The notes under the pieces were generated by a model. It was given only the letters and a program-made list of their open reading frames with translations. It did not search any database and had not been told where the DNA came from. Of a DNA stretch of 64,000 nt, positions 25,626 through 34,571 are shown one piece after another. The stretch lies in assembly GCA_040753875.1 (NCBI GenBank), contig JBFMDV010000005.1, positions 369,142 through 433,141 of the forward strand. The letters are read 5' to 3'. The stretch comes from Candidatus Zixiibacteriota bacterium (GTDB lineage Bacteria > Zixibacteria > MSB-5A5 > GN15 > FEB-12). Position 1 is the stretch's first letter; each line of letters starts with the position of its first letter. A program made the translations under genes and the position numbers.

Positions 25626-26588
25626 TCAGCGCGCCAATTCGGCCTTGAATTTCTTTGTCAATACCGGCACCACTTCGAACAAGTCACCCACTATGCCATA
25701 GGATGCGATGTTAAAGATCGGTGCGTCTTTGTCCCGATTGACCGCCACTATCGTCTGCGAGGTCTGCATGCCTACCAAATGCTGGATGGCTCCGGAGATA
25801 CCCACCGCCACATAGAGCTTGGGGTTGACCGTCCTGCCTGTCTGCCCCACCTGATACGCATACGGCACCCAGCCGGCATCGACAATCGCGCGTGAGGCGC
25901 CAAAGGCAGCCCCAAGGGCATCGGCCAGTTCTTTGACCAGGGGTACATTTTCCGGACCTTTGATCCCGCGCCCGGCCGACACGATGATATCCGCCTCAGC
26001 CAGGTTCTGTTTGCCGCCGGATTCTGATTTGGACTCACGAACGGTAGTCTTGGCCGCAAAGCACGAAGAATCAACTGATTCGGCAATCACTTCACCTGTG
26101 CCACTCTTTGATTCGGCGAAAATCTTCGGTCTGATCGTGACAAAAAACGTCGCCGAACCGTTTCCTGCAATTCGCGAAATCACCGAGCCACCGTAGCTGG
26201 GACGGACTGCCAGAACCTCCCCTCCCTCGACCGCCAGCCCGGTAACATCGGACGCCATCGAACCGCCATTCATACCGGCCAAACGAGCAAACAACGCTTT
26301 ACCATAAAAGGTCGCAGGACCGATCACCACATTCGGTGAATGTTTGGCTATGAGCGCCGAAATGACCTTGGCATAAACCTCATCGTTGAAATACTTCAGA
26401 CTCGGGTGTGAGATGGCCAGTAGTTTCCCACCGCCTCGGGCCGCCAACTCCTCGGCCGGTGTTTCCGCGGACTCCGCCAACACGGCAGTTAAGAGTTCGC
26501 CCCCAAGGGACTTGGCTGCCTCAATGGTCTCAAACGACGCCGAGAGTAGTTTACCGTCTTTTAGCAGTGCAATAGCAAGAATCTTCAT
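25626..26588 (-). CDS. etfA: electron transfer flavoprotein alpha subunit
   Basis: A 320-residue FAD-binding subunit. The C-terminal FAD domain is intact: [12 protein letters not shown] near the middle, the [32 protein letters not shown] block, then [10 protein letters not shown]-like [21 protein letters not shown]. With EtfB it accepts electrons from dehydrogenases such as acyl-CoA dehydrogenases. etfB is usually the neighbour but is absent on both sides here. The ATG at 26588 gives the family N-terminus MKILAIA and has GGGTGAT upstream. Confidence 0.93.
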   Translation of the reverse strand: MKILAIALLKDGKLLSASFETIEAAKSLGGELLTAVLAESAETPAEELAARGGGKLLAISHPSLKYFNDEVYAKVISALIAKHSPNVVIGPATFYGKALFARLAGMNGGSMASDVTGLAVEGGEVLAVRPSYGGSVISRIAGNGSATFFVTIRPKIFAESKSGTGEVIAESVDSSCFAAKTTVRESKSESGGKQNLAEADIIVSAGRGIKGPENVPLVKELADALGAAFGASRAIVDAGWVPYAYQVGQTGRTVNPKLYVAVGISGAIQHLVGMQTSQTIVAVNRDKDAPIFNIASYGIVGDLFEVVPVLTKKFKAELAR

Positions 26589-26623
26589 ACGATCACCCAA
26601 TCAAAGCAGAATTCATTGGCGCG

Positions 26624-26652
26624 AATATATAGGGGGATCGAATCGAGAGCAA
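26624..26652 (-). promoter_or_regulatory. candidate promoter for etfA
   Basis: TTGCTC (26652-26647) and TATATT (26629-26624) with a 17-nt spacer on the minus strand, giving a leader of about 29 nt. It lies just before the end of the upstream dus gene (stop at 26663). Confidence 0.5.
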
Positions 26653-26662
26653 CAGAAAACGG

Positions 26663-27703
26663 CTACGTAAGCGGCGATGATGGCGCGCTCCATGGTTCGC
26701 CCGAGATCACTGGTGTCGCTGAAGGTTCCACGTTCAAGGTCCGGCGCACGTAGTCGGCGAACACCGTTTCAATGTCGCTGATGGTATGTACTGCAAACAG
26801 AGCTGGGCGCAGTTCGGTAGCGCCCGGAAAACCTTTGACATACCAGCCGAGGTACCGCCGCATCATGATCGCTCCGCGCTGATCGCCGAACTGCTCCGCC
26901 ATGAGTTGGGCATGCAGCCGCGCCATCTCGATCTTTTCGAGCATGCTCGGTTCCTCGGCCGGCTGACCGGTCTCGAAATACCGCCGGATCTGTCCGAAAA
27001 TAAACGGGTTCCCCAGTGCCGCTCGGCCGATCATGATACCATCACATCTGGTCTCTTCGAGCATCCGCCGGGCATCCTCGGGTGTCTGCACATCACCATT
27101 TCCGATCACGGCGATATCAACGGCCTCCTTGAGTTCCTTTATGGCGGACCAGTCCGCTTTCCCGGTGAATCCCTGGGCGCGACTGCGTGCATGCAGCGTG
27201 ATAGCCTTGGCGCCGGACCGCTGGGCAATCTGGCCGACCTCGCGATAGACTGGCAACGTATCGACCCAGCCGCACCTGATCTTGACCATCGTAGGTGTCT
27301 CCCCCGCCCCTTCGACCACACCGCGAATGATCTCTTCCGTCAGGCCCAGATCGCGAAGTACCGCCGAGCCGCCGTTCTTGTTGACCACTTTCTTGACCGG
27401 ACAGCCGAAATTGATATCGACGACATCGGGGCGAAACTTCTCCACCGTGATCCGGGCAGCCTGCTTCATCACCTCGGGGTCGGCGCCAAACAGTTGAATC
27501 CCCAGCGGTTGCTCGTCGGGTTTGAACGCCATCATGGACAGGGTCTTGTCCTGGTGGCGGATAATCCCTTCCGATGAGACCATCTCCGTAAAGGTCATCG
27601 TGGCACCCGCTCGGGCCGCGAGAACCCGAAACGGCCGGTTTGAAACCCCCGCCAGCGGAGCCAGGAGCACCTGTCCGGACAAGTTTAAGTTTCCTATCTG
27701 CAT
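26663..27703 (-). CDS. dusB: tRNA-dihydrouridine synthase
   Basis: A 346-residue FMN enzyme of the DusB type that reduces uridine to dihydrouridine in tRNA. It has LAPLAGVSNRPFR near the start, the catalytic C in INFGCPVKKV, KIRCGW, ITLHARSR and VIGNGDVQTPEDA, in the order of the TIM-barrel family. The ATG at 27703 is chosen because family similarity begins there. The promoter at 27710-27738 would start transcription at or next to this ATG. Confidence 0.9.
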   Translation of the reverse strand: MQIGNLNLSGQVLLAPLAGVSNRPFRVLAARAGATMTFTEMVSSEGIIRHQDKTLSMMAFKPDEQPLGIQLFGADPEVMKQAARITVEKFRPDVVDINFGCPVKKVVNKNGGSAVLRDLGLTEEIIRGVVEGAGETPTMVKIRCGWVDTLPVYREVGQIAQRSGAKAITLHARSRAQGFTGKADWSAIKELKEAVDIAVIGNGDVQTPEDARRMLEETRCDGIMIGRAALGNPFIFGQIRRYFETGQPAEEPSMLEKIEMARLHAQLMAEQFGDQRGAIMMRRYLGWYVKGFPGATELRPALFAVHTISDIETVFADYVRRTLNVEPSATPVISGEPWSAPSSPLT

Positions 27704-27709
27704 GCCGAC

Positions 27710-27738
27710 AATATATGTACGTTGACCGAAAGCGGCAA
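27710..27738 (-). promoter_or_regulatory. promoter giving a leaderless dus transcript
   Basis: TTGCCG (27738-27733), 17-nt spacer, TATATT (27715-27710) on the minus strand. Six nucleotides separate the -10 box from the ATG at 27703, so the A of the start codon is at the expected +1. There is no Shine-Dalgarno sequence. Confidence 0.5.
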
Positions 27739-27826
27739 GTCGCCGCCGGGAGTCAAAGTTCGGCGCTTGTATCGCCGACAAGAGCGAGAACATACTGTCC
27801 GATACACAAGGCGAAAGGGATATCCC

Positions 27827-28525
27827 ATGCCGGAAATAGTCATCAAGTACGAAGACAAGATCATCGAGCGCATTGTCACCGAGAAGAAACGCGTGACGAT
27901 CGGACGCACCAACGACAACGACATCGTGCTCGAAAACCGAGGGGTCTCGCGCAAACACGCGATGATCGAATTCAACAACAACGCCGCCGTCATTATCGAC
28001 AATGAGTCACTGAACGGCACGTTTGTGAACAATCGCAAGATCACCGAGGAAGTGCTGCGGGACAAAGACGTCATCACCATCGGCAAGTACTCGCTCATCT
28101 ACAACCGGGAAACCACCCACGAAGGTCCCGAGACGGCCGGCATGGACGGCACCATGGTGCTGAACACCAAACGTCAGAAGGAGCTTCTGGAGAACGACAA
28201 GGTGGAGCGGGAGATCGTGGCCAAGTACGGCGGCTCGGTCCTGTTGGGTGAGGAAAATACCGAATTCTCCGAATTCAAGCTGGACCGCGAAGTGACGACA
28301 ATCGGCTCCGCCAAGTTCGTCCATATCAAGGCCAAGGGGTTCCTGCTTTCGGGCATCCAGGCGAAGGTTGTCCAGGAAGACCACAACTACATTCTCATCA
28401 ACCTCGGCCGGTCCGGTAAGACCAAACTGAACGGCGAGGAGATTTCACGTGCAGTCCTCAAGAACGGTGACATCATGAGTGTCGGCAAGAGCGTGTTCAA
28501 GTTCGTTGAGGGCAGCCAACGATGA
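27827..28525 (+). CDS. double FHA-domain protein
   Basis: A 232-residue cytoplasmic protein. The N-terminal FHA domain (about residues 20-85) has the phosphothreonine-binding residues in VTIGRTNDNDIVLEN, VSRKHAMI and NGTFVN. A second, weaker FHA-like fold (about 145-225) has VTTIGSAKFVHIK and GKTKLNGEEI but lacks the SxxH motif, so it probably does not bind phosphopeptide. The ATG at 27827 has AAGGGA 6 nt upstream. Its end overlaps the metallophosphoesterase start (ATGA). It is likely a target reader for the kinase two genes downstream. Confidence 0.88.
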   Translation: MPEIVIKYEDKIIERIVTEKKRVTIGRTNDNDIVLENRGVSRKHAMIEFNNNAAVIIDNESLNGTFVNNRKITEEVLRDKDVITIGKYSLIYNRETTHEGPETAGMDGTMVLNTKRQKELLENDKVEREIVAKYGGSVLLGEENTEFSEFKLDREVTTIGSAKFVHIKAKGFLLSGIQAKVVQEDHNYILINLGRSGKTKLNGEEISRAVLKNGDIMSVGKSVFKFVEGSQR

Positions 28526-29250
28526 GGCTTGCCGTGATATCGGACATCCACGCAAACCTTGAGGCTCTGGAAGCGGTCCTGCGAGACTGCGAAACGCACA
28601 AGGTTGATACGATCTACTGTCTGGGGGATGTGGTGGGGTACGGGGGCGACCCGAGCCCCTGCCTGAAACTGGTTGACCAGCACTGTCCGGTCAAGCTGAT
28701 GGGGAACCACGAATACGCCGCATTGGGCCTCCTGTCCGGACAAATCATGAACAGCGTGGCCAAGGAGTCGATGGACTGGACGCAGTCGCAATTGACCGAC
28801 CATGATTTTTCCATCCTCGCCGACCTGGAGATGGATGCTCGATACGAGAACCTGTACTTCGTGCACGCATCACCTCACGAACCCGATAAATGGCATTACG
28901 TGCTCACCGGCATCGAAGCCGATACGGCATTCCGTAGTTTCGACGATCAGATCTGCTTTATCGGCCATTCACACTTGCCCATGATATTCGCCAAAGCGCC
29001 GGACGGCAGCTCCCGGCAGCAGACCGGCCACGACTTCGCACCGGATGACGAAAACCGCTATATCGTGAATGTCGGTTCGGTGGGCCAACCGCGCGACAAC
29101 GATCCGCGCGGGTGTTATGTGACCTATGACAGCGTAGAACGCGAAATAGAGTACCATCGCGTCTCGTACGACATTGACCTGACTCAGCGCAAAATGGCCA
29201 GGGCCAGGCTCCCGCAACTTTTGATTGACCGTCTGCTGGTCGGGCGATGA
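28522..29250 (+). CDS. calcineurin-like metallophosphoesterase
   Basis: A 242-residue phosphoesterase with all metal-binding motifs in order: D-x-H in ISDIHANLEAL, GDVVGYGGDP, GNHEYA, VHASPHEP, and GHSHLP. This set is found in the YfcE/diadenosine tetraphosphatase-like and protein phosphatase-like group. A phosphoprotein phosphatase opposing the downstream kinase is plausible from context but not shown by the sequence. It overlaps the FHA gene by 4 nt and is 9 nt from the kinase gene. Confidence 0.88.
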   Translation: MRLAVISDIHANLEALEAVLRDCETHKVDTIYCLGDVVGYGGDPSPCLKLVDQHCPVKLMGNHEYAALGLLSGQIMNSVAKESMDWTQSQLTDHDFSILADLEMDARYENLYFVHASPHEPDKWHYVLTGIEADTAFRSFDDQICFIGHSHLPMIFAKAPDGSSRQQTGHDFAPDDENRYIVNVGSVGQPRDNDPRGCYVTYDSVEREIEYHRVSYDIDLTQRKMARARLPQLLIDRLLVGR

Positions 29251-29259
29251 GGTGGCGAC

Positions 29260-31749
29260 ATGAGTAAGTACTCGACCTACATACTGTACCTCCTGATAAC
29301 GATCCTGGTCGTTATTCTGTACGTCAACGATTTCACACCGCTGGCCGGTATGCAGCGCTCGGTGAATGACCTGCTGTGCCGGGTGACAGCGTCAAGCACG
29401 CCGCCGCCCAACATTCAGCTGGTGATGATTGACGCACGCGCGCAGACTGAGTTCGGGCAGTGGCCTTGGAATCACGACCGGATTGCCGATCTGCTCGCTG
29501 CCGCAGCCAGCGGCGAGCCCAAGGCGGTCGTATTGGACGTCGAGCTGAGCGAGGAAGCGCGCCAGGATTCGGCCGGATATACGCAGATACTGGCCGATCA
29601 ACTGAGCTGGGTGCCGAATACCATCCTGCCGTATGACATCGCGCTGTCCAATTTCCGAGGGAACAAGACATCGAACCCGAAGTATCTGTTCAAGAACTCC
29701 GTCAATGTCGACAACAAAGTGGGTCTGCTCAGTGAAGAAGCGAGTCTGAATGCCCGAAAGGTGTTCCTCCCGGCGGAGAAACTGCTTTCGCATGACCCGT
29801 ATCTTGGTTTCAACTACACGGCGCCGGATAACGACCGCATCCTGCGCCACCAGCCGATGATCATGAATTATGAGGGATTCTACTACCCGTCGCTGCCCCT
29901 CATGGCCGCGGCGGTCTACCTGGGCATGACCCCGGACAAGATAAAAGTCGGTGATGATGGTCAGATCCACCTTGGCACCCAGCGCACGATCCCGGTGAGC
30001 GACCAGGGCGAGTTCTTCATCAGTTTCACGAAAGACAACCCGTTTGTGCGGCACTCGGCTGCCGATGTCCTTGGTGAGAAGTTCAACTACTCGCAGTTCA
30101 AGAACAAACTAATCGTGATCGGGGTCAGCACGCCGGATCAGAATGAGACGTTTGTAACGCCGGTGGGCAACGACGCCACAGAGCTGGCGGTCAAGGCCAG
30201 CGTCATGGACAACATCATCAACAACCGCATCCTGATGGTCCAGAACAGGCGACCTGGGATCGATCTTTTGGTGCTCTTCCTGTTGGGCGGCGTGTGCGCG
30301 TTCATTCTGCCGCGCGTCGCGCTGATGTACCGCATGGTCATCCTCGGAGCCGGGCTGGTCATCCTGGCCAATGTCAATTACTTCATGCTGGCCAGTTTCA
30401 ACACTATGCCGCAGACCATGTACGTGATGCTGCAACTGGTCTTATTCGCCTTTGCTTCACCGTTGCTCGAATCCACCCTGCTGGCCGGTGAATCTGCTGC
30501 CACCTACACGGACCGCAAGAAGGTGCCCAAAGTACATACGGAAAAGGCCCGGGGACAGGCAGCAGGCAGCGCCGATGAAGTGAAAGTTCGCGAACTCAAG
30601 GTATCGCCTGCAGATCCGGACAACCTGGTCACCACGGCCGTCGATATGGGGGACAGCGGCCGTCATGCCCAACGGACTACGGCGCTCGCCGATGGGCTCA
30701 CCGATTCGTCCAAGACGGCTTCGCCATCCGAACCGCTCGAAGTCGGCGATATGAGTGACATCAGTGGCGGTCACGGTCAGTCACAGTCCGGTGCGACGGC
30801 GAGTTCCTCCGAGGGGCTGGGGTTCTCGGACAGCAGCTCCGATGGCTGGAAGGATTCGAGCGGCGCCGGTATCAAACGCGACAGCGGCGAGTTGTCGCTT
30901 CCCGGCGACCAGAGCGACCTCAAGAATCTCGGCCGTTACCAGATTATGGGGACGCTTGGACGAGGCGCTATGGGGATGGTGTACCGGGGTATCGATCCGG
31001 CCATCAACCGCCCGGTAGCGTTGAAAACGATACGTTTGGATTTCGTAAACGACCCGGACGAATTCGCCGAGCTCAAGGAGCGCCTGTATCGCGAGGCTCA
31101 AGCGGCCGGCAAGCTCTCCCATCCGAATATCGTGACCATCTACGACGTCGGTTCCGAAGGGCCCCTGCAGTACATTGCCATGGAGTACCTTGAAGGGGTC
31201 ACACTCGAACATCTCATCAAGAAAAAAACTCGGTTCAACTACAAGATCATTGCGCAAATAATCACCCAGATCTGCGCGGCTCTTGAGTATGCACACGAGC
31301 GGGGTATCGTTCACCGCGACATCAAACCGGCCAACGTCATGGTGCTCAGCGATTATCGCGTCAAAGTGATGGATTTCGGAATTGCACGAATCGACTCCAA
31401 TTCCATGACCAAGACCGGTATCGCCATGGGTACCCCGAACTACATCTCGCCCGAACAGCTTCGCGGGCTGCCCATCGACCGACGCGCCGACCTCTTCTCG
31501 CTGGGTGTGCTGATGTACGAAATGCTACTCGGGCGCAGGCCGTTCAAAGGAGAAAATATCACGTCGCTGATCTACGCCATCATGCATCACGAGCCGGATA
31601 AACCGTCCAATCTCAATCCGCAGATCCCGCTGTTGTTCGACCACGTGATCGCCAAGGCGCTGAAGAAAAACCCGCAGGAACGGTATCAGAAAGCCTCCGA
31701 AATCACAACCGACCTTCACGATTTCGTTGAGTCGTTCGCCAAGAGCTGA
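29260..31749 (+). CDS. CHASE2-domain Ser/Thr protein kinase
   Basis: An 829-residue membrane kinase. TM1 is about residues 5-23; a CHASE2 extracytoplasmic sensor spans about 30-325 (VMIDARAQTEFGQWPWNHDRIADLL). Further membrane segments lie at about 330-410. A long Ser/Thr/Gly-rich linker (about 420-555) leads to a Hanks-type kinase domain. The kinase has the glycine loop LGRGAMGMVYRG, K589 in VALKT, HRDIKPAN near 685, DFG with D705, and SPEQ. It is the last gene of the FHA-phosphoesterase-kinase operon and is followed by a strong terminator. Confidence 0.92.
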   Translation: MSKYSTYILYLLITILVVILYVNDFTPLAGMQRSVNDLLCRVTASSTPPPNIQLVMIDARAQTEFGQWPWNHDRIADLLAAAASGEPKAVVLDVELSEEARQDSAGYTQILADQLSWVPNTILPYDIALSNFRGNKTSNPKYLFKNSVNVDNKVGLLSEEASLNARKVFLPAEKLLSHDPYLGFNYTAPDNDRILRHQPMIMNYEGFYYPSLPLMAAAVYLGMTPDKIKVGDDGQIHLGTQRTIPVSDQGEFFISFTKDNPFVRHSAADVLGEKFNYSQFKNKLIVIGVSTPDQNETFVTPVGNDATELAVKASVMDNIINNRILMVQNRRPGIDLLVLFLLGGVCAFILPRVALMYRMVILGAGLVILANVNYFMLASFNTMPQTMYVMLQLVLFAFASPLLESTLLAGESAATYTDRKKVPKVHTEKARGQAAGSADEVKVRELKVSPADPDNLVTTAVDMGDSGRHAQRTTALADGLTDSSKTASPSEPLEVGDMSDISGGHGQSQSGATASSSEGLGFSDSSSDGWKDSSGAGIKRDSGELSLPGDQSDLKNLGRYQIMGTLGRGAMGMVYRGIDPAINRPVALKTIRLDFVNDPDEFAELKERLYREAQAAGKLSHPNIVTIYDVGSEGPLQYIAMEYLEGVTLEHLIKKKTRFNYKIIAQIITQICAALEYAHERGIVHRDIKPANVMVLSDYRVKVMDFGIARIDSNSMTKTGIAMGTPNYISPEQLRGLPIDRRADLFSLGVLMYEMLLGRRPFKGENITSLIYAIMHHEPDKPSNLNPQIPLLFDHVIAKALKKNPQERYQKASEITTDLHDFVESFAKS

Positions 31750-31776
31750 GTCGAGAACAACGTACCACGAACGATC

Positions 31777-31812
31777 AAGGCCGCCACGGTGCACCGTGCC
31801 GGCCTTTGCATT
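31777..31812 (+). terminator. intrinsic terminator after the CHASE2 kinase
   Basis: Near-perfect 30-nt palindrome (31777-31806, one mismatch) running from AAGGCCG to CGGCCTT, then TTGCATTTGG. It lies 27 nt after the kinase stop codon and before the convergent gene at 31834, so it may serve both strands. Confidence 0.75.
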
Positions 31813-31833
31813 TGGTCTCTGAAAAACTCAGCG

Positions 31834-32286
31834 CTATTTTTCAGGCGGGTTCTTGTCGAGAATCTCCTCAACCAAAGACAACGCTACACCCGACAGCATA
31901 ACCTCCACGCCGAGTTGTGTGAAGTCCGATGAAATAAGCTCGCGATTGATCGACGCGTACAGCGAACAGGAGGCGCCCCGCTCCACTACCAAACCGGACA
32001 GATGGTTGGCGGTCTCCGCCACAAAGGTCACCTCGCCCAGTTCTTCCGAGGTCACATACCCCGTACAGTTATGCACCTGCAGATGCGAGTTACCGGTATA
32101 CACGACCACCAGCATGCCCCGGCTTTTGCCAAGGGTGACTTCGGGGTACACCTCCAGCACGAGGATGCGTCGCTCCTCGGTGTTAGTGACTTTGAAGCGG
32201 AAATGATCCTTTTCCCAGGAGACTTTTTCGGCTCCGAGCAAGGCGCCAATTTTGTCGGCATCGGTCTGACTAAAACTGGTGGCCAT
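31834..32286 (-). CDS. hypothetical protein, 150 residues
   Basis: A soluble alpha/beta protein without signal peptide. The N-terminus is an amphipathic helix (SQTDADKIGALLG), followed by strands FRFKVTN, RRILVLEVYP, GMLVVVYTG and SHLQVHNC, and a C-terminal helix VEVMLSGVALSLVEEIL. No family recognised; the fold pattern recalls small regulatory or chaperone-like domains. It is the last gene of the long minus-strand run, 30 nt after tatA. Confidence 0.6.
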   Translation of the reverse strand: MATSFSQTDADKIGALLGAEKVSWEKDHFRFKVTNTEERRILVLEVYPEVTLGKSRGMLVVVYTGNSHLQVHNCTGYVTSEELGEVTFVAETANHLSGLVVERGASCSLYASINRELISSDFTQLGVEVMLSGVALSLVEEILDKNPPEK

Positions 32287-32316
32287 CAGGTTTGCTCCGT
32301 TCGCTCATGTCTATCG

Positions 32317-32562
32317 TCAGCGAGCAGGACCGGCCTCATCTTTCTTGGGGGGCGTTTCGTCACGACGAGGCGGCGCCGGTTGATCATGCCTGATCTCGGT
32401 CACCGACCCCTTGACTTCATCGGAGGTGTCTTTCATCGCCCGCTTGAATTCGCGGATCCCTTTGCCGAGCCCCTGCGCAATCTCCGGCAACCGCCTCGCC
32501 CCGAACAGAAGCAGGATCGCCAGGAAGATCAGCAGCATTTCCCATGGGCCCATTCCGAACAT
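32317..32562 (-). CDS. tatA: twin-arginine translocase subunit TatA
   Basis: An 81-residue protein with one N-terminal membrane helix (GPWEMLLIFLAILLLFG), the FG hinge, the amphipathic helix ARRLPEIAQGLGKGIREFKRA and a polar, proline-rich tail. This is the TatA/TatB/TatE family layout; the short tail fits TatA. It forms the pore for export of folded, often cofactor-containing proteins. No tatC in the window. Confidence 0.92.
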   Translation of the reverse strand: MFGMGPWEMLLIFLAILLLFGARRLPEIAQGLGKGIREFKRAMKDTSDEVKGSVTEIRHDQPAPPRRDETPPKKDEAGPAR

Positions 32563-32592
32563 AGTAACGTCCTTCCTGAGGTACGCGTACCT

Positions 32593-32859
32593 CTATAAGT
32601 ACCACCACCGAAAATACACGATAACAAGTAGAACAAACAAGAGTGACATAAAGTTGATCTTGAACATCAGCCCCACCGTGAACGAAATGGCGTAGAACTC
32701 CACTTTGGTGGCATCGAACCCGATGACGACGGATTTGGTGAATAACGTCTTGGCTGCCCCTTCCGGAAGGTATGTGCCGATAACATCCCCCAAAAGCCCG
32801 CCCAGTACGGCGCCAAGAATCAGCGCCGTGATGATAAACGTCAGTTCTCTTCGCTTCAC
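32593..32859 (-). CDS. DUF4321-type small membrane protein
   Basis: An 88-residue protein with two hydrophobic segments (about residues 8-30 and 58-87). The glycine-rich first segment [13 protein letters not shown] and the end [18 protein letters not shown] fit the DUF4321 family as I remember it. Its start overlaps the purQ stop by 4 nt. Function unknown. Confidence 0.7.
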   Translation of the reverse strand: MKRRELTFIITALILGAVLGGLLGDVIGTYLPEGAAKTLFTKSVVIGFDATKVEFYAISFTVGLMFKINFMSLLFVLLVIVYFRWWYL

Positions 32860-33569
32860 GCACTCTCCACCGGTCGGCGGGATGCCAAATGCCCCCGCAC
32901 CGACTCGAATATCTTCAGACCGTCTATTGACCCCAGAATCGTCTCCACCGCCCGTTCCGGATGTGGCATCATGCCAAGTACGTTCCCTGCCTCATTGATG
33001 ATCCCGGCAATATTATGGGCGGATCCGTTCGGGTTGGCCAACGGTGATTCTTTGCCCTGAACGTCGACATACCGAAACAGTACCAGTCCCTTGTCCTCGA
33101 GTTTCCTGATATCCCCCTCGAAATTGTAGTAGTTCCCTTCGCCGTGGGCGATAGGGACCCGGAGGATATCACCAACCCTGCAATCGGCAGTGAATGGCGT
33201 CCGGTTGTTCTCTACTCTCAGGTACACTTGTTTGCAGGAGAACCGAAGGTGGCTGTTTCTGATGAGCGCACCCGGGAGGAGTCCCGCCTCGGTGGCCACC
33301 TGGAAACCGTTGCAGATCCCCATCACCAGGCCGCCGGAGTTGGCAAACCGAATGACCTGCTTCATGATTGGTGAGAAGCGCGCGATAGCGCCGGCTCGCA
33401 AATAGTCACCGTGGGCAAATCCGCCCGGCAGAATGATCAGGTCACTGCCACACAGGTCTTCGGACTTATGCCAAAGAAACCCGACCGGCACGCCCAGCAC
33501 AAAACGGAACGCGGCGAACGCATCATAGTCGCAATTGGAACCGGGAAACGTCACCACGCCGACTTTCAT
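32856..33569 (-). CDS. purQ: phosphoribosylformylglycinamidine synthase, glutaminase subunit
   Basis: A 237-residue class I glutamine amidotransferase that supplies ammonia to PurL in step 4 of purine synthesis. The oxyanion-forming [14 protein letters not shown], catalytic Cys in MGICNGFQ and the H-P-E of MMPHPERA are intact. The ATG at 33569 shares one base with the purS stop (TGATG), showing tight coupling. purL is not in the window. Confidence 0.95.
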   Translation of the reverse strand: MKVGVVTFPGSNCDYDAFAAFRFVLGVPVGFLWHKSEDLCGSDLIILPGGFAHGDYLRAGAIARFSPIMKQVIRFANSGGLVMGICNGFQVATEAGLLPGALIRNSHLRFSCKQVYLRVENNRTPFTADCRVGDILRVPIAHGEGNYYNFEGDIRKLEDKGLVLFRYVDVQGKESPLANPNGSAHNIAGIINEAGNVLGMMPHPERAVETILGSIDGLKIFESVRGHLASRRPVESA

Positions 33570-33817
33570 CAGGTCTTCTCCACCGAGTACTTCTCGATCA
33601 CCGGATTGGCCAGGAGCTTTCGGCACACCTCATCGATCCGGCGGTCAATGTCGCCGTTTTGCGCGTCAAACTCCAACTCAAAAAACTTGCCGGACCGGAC
33701 CGACATGAACTCGCCGTACCCCATCTGGGCGAGCGCTTTCTGGATCGTCACCCCCTGCGGGTCGAGCACCCCATCTTTGAGGCGAACATAAACGACCACT
33801 TTCTTCTTATTCGTCAT
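33569..33817 (-). CDS. purS: phosphoribosylformylglycinamidine synthase subunit PurS
   Basis: An 82-residue small subunit that bridges PurQ and PurL. It has the family pattern [16 protein letters not shown] and, near the C-terminus, [16 protein letters not shown]. An ATG at 33817 and a GTG at 33820 are adjacent; the ATG is taken. Its start overlaps the pssA end by 11 nt. Confidence 0.94.
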   Translation of the reverse strand: MTNKKKVVVYVRLKDGVLDPQGVTIQKALAQMGYGEFMSVRSGKFFELEFDAQNGDIDRRIDEVCRKLLANPVIEKYSVEKT

Positions 33818-34571
33818 CACTCTCGTCTTTCCGAAATCGCCGCTTTAAGTACGGCCGCCCGGTTACCTTGCCGACGCCAACATAGAATAAGCGATAAAAC
33901 TCGCGGGCCATGCCATACAATATATAGACCGCCATAAGCGGAAACAACATCAGTCTCGGCTTGACAATGATTAGCGAAAGCCCCGCCAGAAGCAGCGCGC
34001 CGAGCTTGATCCGGTCCTGGCGGCGGTCAAAACGCTCCGGAATGGCATCGTATTCCACCTGCGAGACCATCAACACAGAGAACAACACGATCATGGTGAC
34101 CAGCCACTCGGAGTACTCCAAACCATTCCAAATTCGGTAGCAAAATATGATGAACGAGACCATCGTGACAGCTGCTGCCGGAACCGGAAGCCCCACGAAT
34201 TCCTTCTTCTCTTCGCTTTCGGCCATGACGTTGTAGCGCGCCAGCCGATAGGCTGCGGACATGATATAGACAATCGAGATTATCCAACCCCACTTGCCGA
34301 GATCGTTCAGTTTGATCGCATAGACTATCATCGCCGGTGCCACGCCGAACGACAGGAAATCCGCCAGGGAATCCAGTTCAATACCAAACTGAGAAGTTGA
34401 ACCGCTCAAACGAGCCACCTTGCCGTCGAGCGCATCCATAAGCGCCGCCGCCAGCACAAACCAGCAGGCCGACGTGATCCGCCCATCCACGGCCTCCAGG
34501 AGAGCGATAAACCCGAACACCACGTTTCCCATGGTGAACATGCCGGGGAAGATGCCTCTATAATTTCCCAC
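33807..34571 (-). CDS. pssA: CDP-diacylglycerol-serine O-phosphatidyltransferase
   Basis: A 254-residue membrane enzyme that makes phosphatidylserine from CDP-diacylglycerol and serine. The CDP-alcohol phosphotransferase motif is complete: D-A-L-D-G-K-V-A-R, then G and D-S-L-A-D. About six to eight membrane segments. Its start overlaps the psd end by 14 nt; the product of this enzyme is the substrate of Psd, so the two form the phosphatidylethanolamine branch. Confidence 0.93.
   Translation of the reverse strand: MGNYRGIFPGMFTMGNVVFGFIALLEAVDGRITSACWFVLAAALMDALDGKVARLSGSTSQFGIELDSLADFLSFGVAPAMIVYAIKLNDLGKWGWIISIVYIMSAAYRLARYNVMAESEEKKEFVGLPVPAAAVTMVSFIIFCYRIWNGLEYSEWLVTMIVLFSVLMVSQVEYDAIPERFDRRQDRIKLGALLLAGLSLIIVKPRLMLFPLMAVYILYGMAREFYRLFYVGVGKVTGRPYLKRRFRKDESDDE

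Noticed and set aside
27704-27958. N-terminal extension of the dihydrouridine synthase
   Set aside because: The open frame overlaps the FHA gene on the other strand, crosses the predicted promoter, and family similarity begins at 27703.
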